NCBI GenBank assembly: GCA_903892175.1
Contig: CAITHK010000174.1
Span: forward strand, 1 to 46,461
Length of the DNA stretch: 46,461 bases
Direction: 5' to 3'
DNA from: an uncultured Burkholderiales bacterium
GTDB taxonomy: Bacteria > Pseudomonadota > Gammaproteobacteria > Burkholderiales > Burkholderiaceae_C
This document shows, piece by piece, positions 40,301 to 46,461 of this stretch (the stretch's first letter is position 1; each line of letters opens with the position of its first letter). The translations under genes were made by a program, and so were the position numbers. The notes beneath the pieces were generated by a model. The model ran no database searches and was not told where the DNA came from. It saw nothing but the letters and a program-made list of their open reading frames with translations.

Positions 40301-40742
40301 ACAACTCGCTGACCGGCATTACGACCCATCGGTGCTTGAGCCCTTGATTGACTTTGAAGGTTTGCAACTTAAGCTGTCACACAACCCTAGCGTGGGTGAC
40401 AGCTTTCAGGTCGATGGCAACCAAGACGGATTGGGCAACAACGTCAACATGTTGGCCATGGTTGACTTGGCCAAAAAGCCTGTCATTGGTGATAAGACCA
40501 TTTCCAACAGTTACATCGACCAAATCAACAACGTGGGTAACTTGGCACAACAAGCCAACATTACCCAGCAAGCCTTGACCGTGGTGAACGACCAAGCCGT
40601 AGCCGCGCGCGACAAAGTGTCGGGCGTGAACTTGGACGAAGAAGCCGCTGCGCTGATTCGTTACCAACAGGCCTACCAAGCCTGTGCCAAGGCTTTACAA
40701 ATTTCGGGTCAATTATTTGACTCTGTAGTTCAAATTCGTTGA
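37353..40742 (+). CDS. flgK: hook-filament junction protein FlgK (HAP1), greatly enlarged
   Basis: FlgK by its ends: MSDMLGISSNALGAYQRALSTVSNNIANVNTEGYSRQDVVLKD and VSGVNLDEEAAALIRYQQAYQACAKALQISGQLFDSVVQIR. It is 1129 aa against 547 in E. coli. The extra ~500 residues lie between about 350 and 950. They include two clearly related modules of about 100 aa starting near 681 (LDFSKHLMINGQLIAGEI) and 783 (IDYNKNLEINGVAIDTTG), each with a ...GVKA...GELVIS/GDLVLS core like the flagellin IN motif. A third, weaker copy starts near 530. It overlaps the flgJ stop (ATGA). Confidence 0.95.
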   Translation: MSDMLGISSNALGAYQRALSTVSNNIANVNTEGYSRQDVVLKDTAPSKSANNFFGTGVALEAVKRQFDAFAESNLRNSTSDLSSQKPMVDYTKRVMDIMGDKSVGLSSALDDFFTAANGLSADPASSVLRSTFLRSSEGLTSRFAELSGQLDLVGTETSQALESTTNQINTLTSQIALVNQNMAKSATLDGQSAEILDRRDLLLRQLSDLVRIKTSFATNGTVNVSLGNTVTQSVVVDGQKSRPVGIDKSVAGKTELLLDPYGKTESLAAASGGQLGGLQTFISQVLEPAQKNLNFLAKTVVTEANNIQSNGIDGYGQTGQNLFTLDPSVANEAAGMHVALNDAMRVATAAQFRVSEANGNTSSTQASVQFAPGAPAPANGISNTSLLNNPNPTAGVTIKVEGALVYSPVTTLSAGTKATFYLDDAKPGQQLQVLTRDGRQLLGQTLSETEKYQMLTPSNGFVPNSTYSDAYLNQTGDKGYRQMNVFYGAKADVRYAQVFDKNGVAAAPQAQAAVLETGRIPSNAPGTQIQGGAIVLNGVSLPDLSTQPANALSPNDVAAWINGASKVTISTANFTGLQASFGGVKLTTTGLDATSLSTLQNSLQAQLQAADGSNNLQVALVNNGQDIQISDALGRSVGNVVLTPSAGATSGGNVTVASSLTSQTGVHADVFSELRVPTQQLDFSKHLMINGQLIAGEITDVHKLVDAVNGTAFPAGQGVKATVKDGELVISSLSNGAPIVLNSNAVPGAGSDNVLNLSPMTYNGQVRLTQVARDLHVSSTNIDYNKNLEINGVAIDTTGLMALPLADRLQAFADRINNPSLVPSPGVKASIGAYGDLVLSTTDAAGTANISVGPGKNSDGTYDQNALGLEPLDYSVEDRLKQLSVNDPEKGSIRLSFGTYGDPPQTGSPADLTKAGLRTGAYVEGGSPDDLLVFVTGQGKASVAASFSGTPLNVRDNLRSQSLVVNFTAADRYTITDAKTGTQLADRHYDPSVLEPLIDFEGLQLKLSHNPSVGDSFQVDGNQDGLGNNVNMLAMVDLAKKPVIGDKTISNSYIDQINNVGNLAQQANITQQALTVVNDQAVAARDKVSGVNLDEEAAALIRYQQAYQACAKALQISGQLFDSVVQIR

Positions 40743-40757
40743 TAGAGGTCACGCATT

Positions 40758-41681
40758 ATGAAAATTTCAACCACCCTCTACTTTGACCGTGCGACAACCC
40801 AATTGGGCAATGTGCAAGGCGAACTCGCCAAGACGCAAGAGCAGTTGTCAACGGGCAAACAAATTGTGAAACCCAGCGACTCGCCAGACAAAGCCTCGTT
40901 GGTGACGCGGCTTGACTCGGAGTTGGCGCGTCAAGCCAGCTACCAAGACACACTCAAGGCCGTCAACACACGCCTTCAGTCTGAGGAAACCGCGTTGACC
41001 AGCACCAGCGACGTGTTGACCCGTGTCAAAGAGTTGGCCACACAGGCTGCCAACGATTCATTGGCGCCCGCAGACCGTCAATCGATTGCTTTAGAAATCA
41101 GTTCTTTGAAAGACCAAGTGCTGAGCTTGGCCAACACGCAAGACACCAATGGCAACTTTTTGTTCTCTGGCAGTCGTGTGGGTCAACAGGCGTTTGGCAA
41201 AGATGCCCAAGGCAACATCGTCTACCAAGGAGATCAATCACGCATGGTCGTAGCGGTGGGCGATAACCGCCGCATGAACATGAACATGCCAGGCTCTGAT
41301 GCTTTTGTGCGCGTCATTCGTGACGATGGCAAAGGCAACAAAGTAGGCGTTAGTTTTTTCCAAGCGCTAGATGATCTGGCCTCGGCCGTCAAGAACTCTG
41401 ACCACACGGGCATGCAGCGTGGTTTAACAGAAGTGAACACATTACAGCAAGGGGTCAGTGACGCGACCGCTCAGGTGGGCACCGATATGAATGTGATTGA
41501 CATGCAAAACAGTGTCCTTGACGAAGTCACCTTGCGTTTGAAGACCACCAAGTCGGACACAGAAGACTTGGACTACACCTCAGCCATCACCAAGATGAAC
41601 AAAGACCAACTCGCGCTGGAAGCGGCGCAAAGTAGCTTTGCAAAAATCTCGCAACTGAGCTTGTTCAAATACATGAACTAA
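40758..41681 (+). CDS. flgL: hook-filament junction protein FlgL (HAP3)
   Basis: A 307-aa FlgL of normal size. The N-terminus MKISTTLYFDRATTQLGNVQGELAKTQEQLSTGKQIVKPSDSPDKASLVTRLDSEL and the C-terminus MQNSVLDEVTLRLKTTKSDTEDLDYTSAITKMNKDQLALEAAQSSFAKISQLSLFKYMN are the flagellin-like D0/D1 helices. It joins FlgK to the filament. Last gene of the sigma54-led flg operon; fliD has its own promoter just after it. It is not inflated, unlike FlgE and FlgK. Confidence 0.96.
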   Translation: MKISTTLYFDRATTQLGNVQGELAKTQEQLSTGKQIVKPSDSPDKASLVTRLDSELARQASYQDTLKAVNTRLQSEETALTSTSDVLTRVKELATQAANDSLAPADRQSIALEISSLKDQVLSLANTQDTNGNFLFSGSRVGQQAFGKDAQGNIVYQGDQSRMVVAVGDNRRMNMNMPGSDAFVRVIRDDGKGNKVGVSFFQALDDLASAVKNSDHTGMQRGLTEVNTLQQGVSDATAQVGTDMNVIDMQNSVLDEVTLRLKTTKSDTEDLDYTSAITKMNKDQLALEAAQSSFAKISQLSLFKYMN

Positions 41682-41687
41682 AAACGC

Positions 41688-41714
41688 TCAAGTTACAGGC
41701 GTTGCGTCCGATCA
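41688..41714 (+). promoter_or_regulatory. sigma28 promoter of fliD
   Basis: TCAAGTTA-N11-TCCGATCA, 6/8 matches in each box at exact spacing, 24 bases before the fliD ATG. It begins 7 bases after the flgL stop. Confidence 0.7.
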
Positions 41715-41738
41715 TCCTAAATATCAAGAGGTACACCT

Positions 41739-43601
41739 ATGACGACCACCGCGGTTAGCTCATCTACATCAACATCTACAGCTGCCACGAATACTGCTAC
41801 AACCCCGTCGGCCAGTGCTTTGGCAGCTGCGAATAAGGCTTCAGCACAGAGCCTGATCACATCGCTTGGTGCGGGCTCTGGTGTTGACGTCAATGCGCTG
41901 GCCCAAAACTTGGTGGGTGCCGAGCGTGCACCGCAAGAGAATGCGATCAACGCAAAGATCACCAAGAACGAAGCACGCATCTCGGGTTACTCTGCCATTT
42001 CTTATGTAGTTTCCCAAGTGCAAACGGCATTTGCTGCCATCAAAGATCAAACCAGCTTTGCCTCGCTGACGGTCAGCAGTTCAAATACCGGCGCATTCAC
42101 GGTCACCGCTGGTGCGTCCGCGGTTGCTGGCACTCATGATATTGATGTGCTTCAATTGTCCAAGCCCCAACGCTCGGTCAGTACAGGCATGGCCTCTGGC
42201 GCAGCCTCTTTGAATGCGGGCCAGGGTTTGACACTCAAAATTGCCATAGGTTCCGCCTCTGGCATCACCCCCACCGTGGTGACGCAACAGGGGAGTGCGA
42301 CATCCACCGAGTCATCGTCTGTCACGTTTCAAGACATGGTGGCCGGCCAAACAGTGACGGTGGGGGGGCTTACCTACAAGTCCACGGGTGCGACCACGGC
42401 TGCGCAAGTGGCTTCCATTTTTTCTGGCTTGACGCCCACCAGCACCCTGAGCAGCCCAGGTACGGGAACTTTGAGTGGCGCGTTGCAGGGCTTCACAGCG
42501 GGGGCGGCCACGGGAACTGGGTCTCTCACGTTCACCAGCACCACGGACAATGCCAGCGTCACTGATTTAACCGTGGCAGCCAGCAACCCTGCAACTTCGG
42601 CGTCCAGTATCAGCATCAGCCTTGCCGATGGCAAGGACACGCCGCAGGCCATGGTCGACGCCATCAATGCGGCTGGCACGGGCGTCAAAGCGCAACTGGT
42701 GAATACAGGTGATGGCACTGCCAATCCTTACCAAATTGCTTTGACAGGGGCCACTGGCGCCGCAGGAGTGTTTTCCGTTTCTGCCGACTACGGGAGTGGG
42801 ACGGGCACGCCGGGTGTTGCTTTCACCAACAATCAAGAGGCGATGGATGCACAGGTCAGGGTCGACGGCATCACCTACAAGCGTGCTTCCAACACGATGA
42901 CCGATGTCATCCCCGGTGCCACCTTGAATCTCACGGGAACAACAACGACCACGGCCAGCGTGAATTTATCGCGCGACACGACCGCCATCAAAGACAAAAT
43001 CAACACGCTGGTGACGTCTTACAACGATGCCATCACCATGCTCAACGTGGTCTCAGATCCCAAATCTACGGTGGCCACCTACGGCGCAACCCTTGTCGGT
43101 GACTCGACCGTGCGTTTGGTCAAGCAGCAACTGCGTGCCATGTTTGTTGGCGCTTCCAGCACGCCAGGCACGTCCGTCAATTCCTTGTGGCAGATGGGCC
43201 TGAGCATTGACCAGACAGGTGTGATGGCGGCCGATGCCACCAAGCTAGACGCGGCGTTGACCAATAACTTTGACGATGTGGTCACGACGTTCACGGGCAA
43301 TCAAAACAATTTGAGCACCTTCAGCACCACGCCCGGTGGCATTGCGGGTGATGCTGTTAAAAAGCTCACAGCATTACTGGGAACCAATGGGCCCATGCTC
43401 TCGCAGAGTGAAACGGCGACGAATCAAAATACCAAATACCAAGACCAGCTCACCAAACTGGGTGTGCGCATGGACAGCTTGCTTGCGCGTTATCAAAAAC
43501 AGTTTGCCGCCATGAACAGCTTGGTTGGCAGCGTGAACAGTCAAAAGACCAGTTTGAAGGCGACCTTTGACGGCATGATGGCAACCTACACCAATAAGTA
43601 A
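41739..43601 (+). CDS. fliD: flagellar filament cap protein FliD
   Basis: A 620-aa FliD (E. coli 468). The N-domain is preceded by a 40-residue Ser/Thr/Ala leader and reads SLGAGSGVDVNALAQNLVGAERAPQENAINAKITKNEARISGYSAI. The C-domain has KDKINTLVTSYNDAITMLN and LDALARYQKQ-like MDSLLARYQKQFAAMNSLVGSVNSQKTSLKATFDGMMATYTNK. The middle carries flagellin-IN-type pieces (QAMVDAINAAGTGVKAQLVNTGDG). It caps the filament tip and folds incoming flagellin. ATG follows AAGAGG. Confidence 0.96.
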   Translation: MTTTAVSSSTSTSTAATNTATTPSASALAAANKASAQSLITSLGAGSGVDVNALAQNLVGAERAPQENAINAKITKNEARISGYSAISYVVSQVQTAFAAIKDQTSFASLTVSSSNTGAFTVTAGASAVAGTHDIDVLQLSKPQRSVSTGMASGAASLNAGQGLTLKIAIGSASGITPTVVTQQGSATSTESSSVTFQDMVAGQTVTVGGLTYKSTGATTAAQVASIFSGLTPTSTLSSPGTGTLSGALQGFTAGAATGTGSLTFTSTTDNASVTDLTVAASNPATSASSISISLADGKDTPQAMVDAINAAGTGVKAQLVNTGDGTANPYQIALTGATGAAGVFSVSADYGSGTGTPGVAFTNNQEAMDAQVRVDGITYKRASNTMTDVIPGATLNLTGTTTTTASVNLSRDTTAIKDKINTLVTSYNDAITMLNVVSDPKSTVATYGATLVGDSTVRLVKQQLRAMFVGASSTPGTSVNSLWQMGLSIDQTGVMAADATKLDAALTNNFDDVVTTFTGNQNNLSTFSTTPGGIAGDAVKKLTALLGTNGPMLSQSETATNQNTKYQDQLTKLGVRMDSLLARYQKQFAAMNSLVGSVNSQKTSLKATFDGMMATYTNK

Positions 43602-43661
43602 GTTTTGTCATTCTAAAAATACATCCAAATAATTACATTGTAAAAATTCATAAATTTTTTC

Positions 43662-43688
43662 TCAAGTTCCTTGGGTTCCATCCGAATC
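43662..43688 (+). promoter_or_regulatory. sigma28 promoter of flaG
   Basis: TCAAGTTC-N11-TCCGAATC at exact spacing; the -35 matches 6/8, the -10 4/8 (core CCGA intact). The predicted start, about 43694, falls at the foot of the following hairpin. Confidence 0.55.
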
Positions 43689-43691
43689 AAC

Positions 43692-43725
43692 AAAGGCCCC
43701 AACTGCGATGCAGATGGGGCCTTTT
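43692..43725 (+). terminator. strong hairpin terminator between fliD and flaG
   Basis: AAAGGCCCCA pairs with TGGGGCCTTT, and CTGC/GCAG extends the stem inside, giving about 14 pairs followed by TTTT. It should end fliD. Because the flaG promoter lies just upstream, the hairpin would also be the first structure of the flaG mRNA. Confidence 0.75.
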
Positions 43726-43764
43726 GCGTGCTGGGGTGGCAGGGCAATCAACAAGGAGCAAAAA

Positions 43765-44154
43765 ATGACGAATGAACTGTTAGGTCAAGGTGTTCTCGGT
43801 CAATCGACCGGTACGGCTTCGCGTGTGCCTGCTCCTCAGCCTGTGTTGCCTGTGCCTGGTCAGGCGGCGCAAGACACGTCGCATGTGATGGCCATTCCAA
43901 AGTCAAACATTCAAGTTGACCCAGAAAAGCAGCGTCAGCAGCTGACCAGTGCCATTGATAACTTGAACCGCATGATGCAAGAGAGCGGGCGCGGTCTGAC
44001 CTTCGTGATGGATGAGGCGCTGGGCGCGCCCATTGTGGTGGTCAAGAACTCAACCACGGGTGAGGTGGTTCGCCAGTTGCCAAACTCGGTGGTGGTCAAC
44101 ATGGCGCATGAGTTGGCTGACTTCAAAGGCAAGCTCCATAGCAGTTCTGTATAA
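43765..44154 (+). CDS. flaG: flagellar protein FlaG
   Basis: A 129-aa FlaG from ATG 43765, picked because AAGGAG precedes it and the earlier in-frame ATG (43708) lies in the terminator hairpin. The conserved C-terminal half reads LTSAIDNLNRMMQESGRGLTFVMDEALGAPIVVVKNSTTGEVVRQLPNSVVVNMAHELADFKG. FlaG affects filament length in polar flagellates; its mechanism is not well known. The N-terminal third is Pro/Gln/Val-rich. It sits between fliD and fliC, the reverse of the usual fliC-flaG-fliD order. Confidence 0.92.
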   Translation: MTNELLGQGVLGQSTGTASRVPAPQPVLPVPGQAAQDTSHVMAIPKSNIQVDPEKQRQQLTSAIDNLNRMMQESGRGLTFVMDEALGAPIVVVKNSTTGEVVRQLPNSVVVNMAHELADFKGKLHSSSV

Positions 44155-44171
44155 AAAATCAAGACAGTCGC

Positions 44172-44198
44172 TAAAGTTTCGAATCAACACACCGATTC
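44172..44198 (+). promoter_or_regulatory. sigma28 promoter of fliC
   Basis: TAAAGTTT-N11-ACCGATTC: the -35 is a perfect match and the -10 matches 5/8 with the CCGAT core, at exact spacing. Start site near 44204, leaving a leader of about 65 bases before the ATG. Confidence 0.85.
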
Positions 44199-44268
44199 AC
44201 TGTGTATCAGGATTTGGATTTCCGAAATCTTGTAACTTCAACTTGATGGACTTTTTAGGAGAAATACC

Positions 44269-46446
44269 ATGTCCGTGATCAACACAAACGTAAAAGCACT
44301 CGCAGCACAGGCATCAATGAGTCAAGTGGATGCCAGCCTGAAAAATTCTATGGAACGCCTGTCGACTGGCTTGCGCATCAACAGCGCCAAGGACGACGCT
44401 GCCGGCCTCGCCATCACCAACCGCATGACCTCGCAAATTCGTGGTTACGCCGTTGCCATTCGTAACTCGAACGACGCTATCTCTATGGCTCAAACGGCTG
44501 AAGGTGCCTTGGGTCAAGTCAACACCATGCTGCAACGTATGCGTGAATTGGCTGTGCAGTCATCAAACGGTGCCATGTCGGCGCCAGACCGTTCTTCGCT
44601 TCAGTTGGAAGTTGAACAACTCAAATCTCAAATTCAATCGGTTGCTACCACAACCAACCACAACAACATCAAACTCTTGGACGGCAGTGCCGGCAAAGTG
44701 CAAATCCAGACCGGTGTCAATGCTGGCGACGTCATGACGATGGGTTTTGACTCGGTGCAAACCAAAGACATTGGCCAAGGTAGCCGCGCTTCTTTGTCAT
44801 CCGTGGGTGGCAAGTTGGATACAGTTGCAGACAAAAACACAGCCCTCAAAGACGGCGACTTGGTCTTGAATGGCGTGGCGGTGGGTGCTTCGTTGTCCAC
44901 CTCAGACAAAGTGTCTTACGAAACAACAGCCGGTGATGCTGCAACCAGCGCGATTGCCAAGGCTGCTGCCATCAACGCCGTCGGCGATACCAGCGGTGTC
45001 TACGCCACTGTTGATAAAACGGTTGTGTTCGGCGGCATGATGAGCAATGCTGCAAGTGCGTCAGGTACGATCACCATCAACGGTGTGAAGACTGCTGCGA
45101 TCAGCACCTCGGCCACCAACACTGAATTGAACCGTTCTGCCGTCGAGCAGGCCATCAACGCCATTTCTGAGCAAACAGGTGTGAAGGCGGTTAACTCGCA
45201 CAATGATTCACAAGGCGTGACCTTGGTGGCTGCTGACGGGCGCAACATCACCATTGCAACAGATGCTGCTTTGACTACCTCGGTCACAGGTTTGGCAATG
45301 TCTGGTGCTACCGCTGAAACGCATGTGGGCTCTTACCAGTTGAACACCCGTGACGGCTCGGCCATCACCATTGGCAGCACCGTGGCTCAGTCGCAACAAG
45401 GCGAATTGCATGCTGGTTTGGCCTTTGGCACTTACCAAGCGGATGTGGCCCAAGTGGTGACCGTGAACCGTACCTCTTCAGCATCTGCCCCTGCGACCAA
45501 CGCTGGTGCAGGCATGTTGAAGGGCAACACCTTGGTGATCAACGGTGTGGGCATTGATGCCGCCGTGGGCAGCGATGACTTGTCTTCTAACGAAGATGCC
45601 ACCAATGCTCCAGCTTCTACAAAAGAATCCAGCGGTATTGCTATTGCCGCCGCGATCAACAAGAAAACCACGCTCACAGGCGTCTCTGCCACTGCGCAAC
45701 CCAACCTCATTCAAGGTACAGGTTTTACTGCAGGTGCTGTCACGGCGATTTACTTGAACGGTAAGACCATCAATACGTCGTTGAATACATCTTCTACCCG
45801 TGACGATGTGTTGAACGTCATCAATGCAGCGCAAGGTCAAACCGGTGTCGTGGCTTCTGCTTACGGCTCTGGCATCCAATTGACAGCTGCCGATGGTCGC
45901 AACGTGTCGATCGGAGTGACGGGTGCGGGTGGTGCTGCTGCTTTGGGTTTGCAAGGCGTGACGGTTGGTACCGTGACAGCTGCTCAAACTTACTACTCGC
46001 AAGTGACTTTGTCTTCCGACAAAGAGTTCACTTTGAACAGTGGCTCTGAGGGCAACAACACAGCTGGCGCAGACAACAACTTTGCTCTGTTGGGTTTCCA
46101 AAAGGGTACGTTTGGTGGTTCTGATAATGGCATCAAAGTTGCAGCTGTCGATATCTCCACCCAAGACGGTGCGTCAGCAGCCATCACGGCCATTGACTCA
46201 GCCATCGAAACCGTGTCTGCCATTCAAGCCAAAGCGGGTGCTTTCCAAAACCGCTTGGACGATGTGGTGAGCAACCTGACCGAGTCGAATCAAAACATGT
46301 CAGCCTCACGCAGCCGTATCCAAGATACAGACTACGCGACAGAAACAACCAACTTGGCTCGCAGCCAGATCATCTCTCAAGCTGCAACCGCCATGTTGGC
46401 CCAAGCCAACCAGTCTTCACAGTCTGTCTTGTCCTTGTTGAAATAA
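44269..46446 (+). CDS. fliC: flagellin FliC, large, with duplicated central domain
   Basis: A 725-aa flagellin. The N-terminal D0/D1 (1-175) starts MSVINTNVKALAAQASMSQVDASLKNSMERLSTGLRINSAKDDAAGLAI; the C-terminal D1/D0 (640-725) ends NLARSQIISQAATAMLAQANQSSQSVLSLLK. The ~450 residues between are a direct duplication with a period of about 220-225 residues. Copy 1 (about 194-392) and copy 2 (about 417-615) share NGV...IAxAAAIN, then a flagellin-IN module with TGV and AADGRN at 321 and 540, then LAFGTYQ/LGFQKGTFG at 384 and 608. These form the surface D2/D3 of the filament. Shine-Dalgarno AGGAG precedes the ATG. The stop is 15 bases from the window end. Confidence 0.97.
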   Translation: MSVINTNVKALAAQASMSQVDASLKNSMERLSTGLRINSAKDDAAGLAITNRMTSQIRGYAVAIRNSNDAISMAQTAEGALGQVNTMLQRMRELAVQSSNGAMSAPDRSSLQLEVEQLKSQIQSVATTTNHNNIKLLDGSAGKVQIQTGVNAGDVMTMGFDSVQTKDIGQGSRASLSSVGGKLDTVADKNTALKDGDLVLNGVAVGASLSTSDKVSYETTAGDAATSAIAKAAAINAVGDTSGVYATVDKTVVFGGMMSNAASASGTITINGVKTAAISTSATNTELNRSAVEQAINAISEQTGVKAVNSHNDSQGVTLVAADGRNITIATDAALTTSVTGLAMSGATAETHVGSYQLNTRDGSAITIGSTVAQSQQGELHAGLAFGTYQADVAQVVTVNRTSSASAPATNAGAGMLKGNTLVINGVGIDAAVGSDDLSSNEDATNAPASTKESSGIAIAAAINKKTTLTGVSATAQPNLIQGTGFTAGAVTAIYLNGKTINTSLNTSSTRDDVLNVINAAQGQTGVVASAYGSGIQLTAADGRNVSIGVTGAGGAAALGLQGVTVGTVTAAQTYYSQVTLSSDKEFTLNSGSEGNNTAGADNNFALLGFQKGTFGGSDNGIKVAAVDISTQDGASAAITAIDSAIETVSAIQAKAGAFQNRLDDVVSNLTESNQNMSASRSRIQDTDYATETTNLARSQIISQAATAMLAQANQSSQSVLSLLK

Positions 46447-46461
46447 TTGAATCTTTGATTC

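Noticed and set aside
1-46461. CRISPR arrays, tRNA/rRNA genes, prophage or insertion-sequence transposases
   Set aside because: No regularly spaced direct repeats, tRNA-like folds, rRNA motifs or transposase/integrase genes were seen; the only mobile remnant is the group II intron.

Overview
This window is mostly a large flagellar locus from a Gram-negative bacterium with a single-polar-type control set (FlhF, FlhG, FliA and a sigma54 activator). Protein character, moderate-to-high GC and gene order point to Burkholderiales, most likely Comamonadaceae (Limnohabitans/Rhodoferax-like). That placement is inference from family resemblance, not from a search.

Layout. (1) 1-5974, +: a four-gene catabolic operon: a flavoprotein joined in frame to a double NIPSNAP domain (cut by the left edge), a TIM-barrel isomerase, an acyl-CoA dehydrogenase and a fused CoA-transferase. 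(2) 5975-8260: a membrane-anchored alpha-carbonic anhydrase with a coiled-coil stalk, its terminator, then a decayed group II intron (about 7432-8228) lodged between two converging terminators. (3) 8279-12095, -: fliK-fliL-fliM-fliN. (4) 12284-20713, +: flhA-flhF-flhG-fliA, an unknown one-TM protein, fliS, motA, motB. (5) 20762-21859, -: a receiver-less sigma54 activator. (6) 21994-25439, +: flgP- and flgT-like H-ring genes, a small exported LysM/FimV-like protein, a second FliK-like protein and a stand-alone FlhB C-domain (FlhX). (7) 25441-27073, -: flgA-flgM-flgN. (8) 27226-41681, +: a LysM/lytic-transglycosylase gene, then flgBCDEFGHIJKL. (9) 41739-46446, +: fliD, flaG, fliC, each with its own sigma28-like promoter.

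How it works together. Near-consensus sigma54 promoters precede flhA, the transglycosylase gene and flgB, with weaker ones before flgA and fliK, and the activator that could use them is encoded in the same window. flhA leads the transcript carrying fliA (sigma28), and FlgM (anti-sigma28) is also here. Sigma28 sites of the form TMAAGTTN-N11-NCCGAWNN precede fliS, fliD, flaG and fliC. A similar site with one extra spacer base lies before the carbonic anhydrase. fliEFGHIJ, fliOPQR, flhB and all che genes are absent from the window.

Most notable: the flgP/flgT/LysM/FliK2/FlhX block in a betaproteobacterial-looking genome; a FlgJ reduced to its rod-cap domain with a separate signal-peptide-less transglycosylase upstream of flgB; greatly enlarged FlgE (1070 aa), FlgK (1129 aa) and FliC (725 aa) built partly by internal duplication; and an alpha-carbonic anhydrase with competing signals for a sigma28 promoter and a translated leader peptide.
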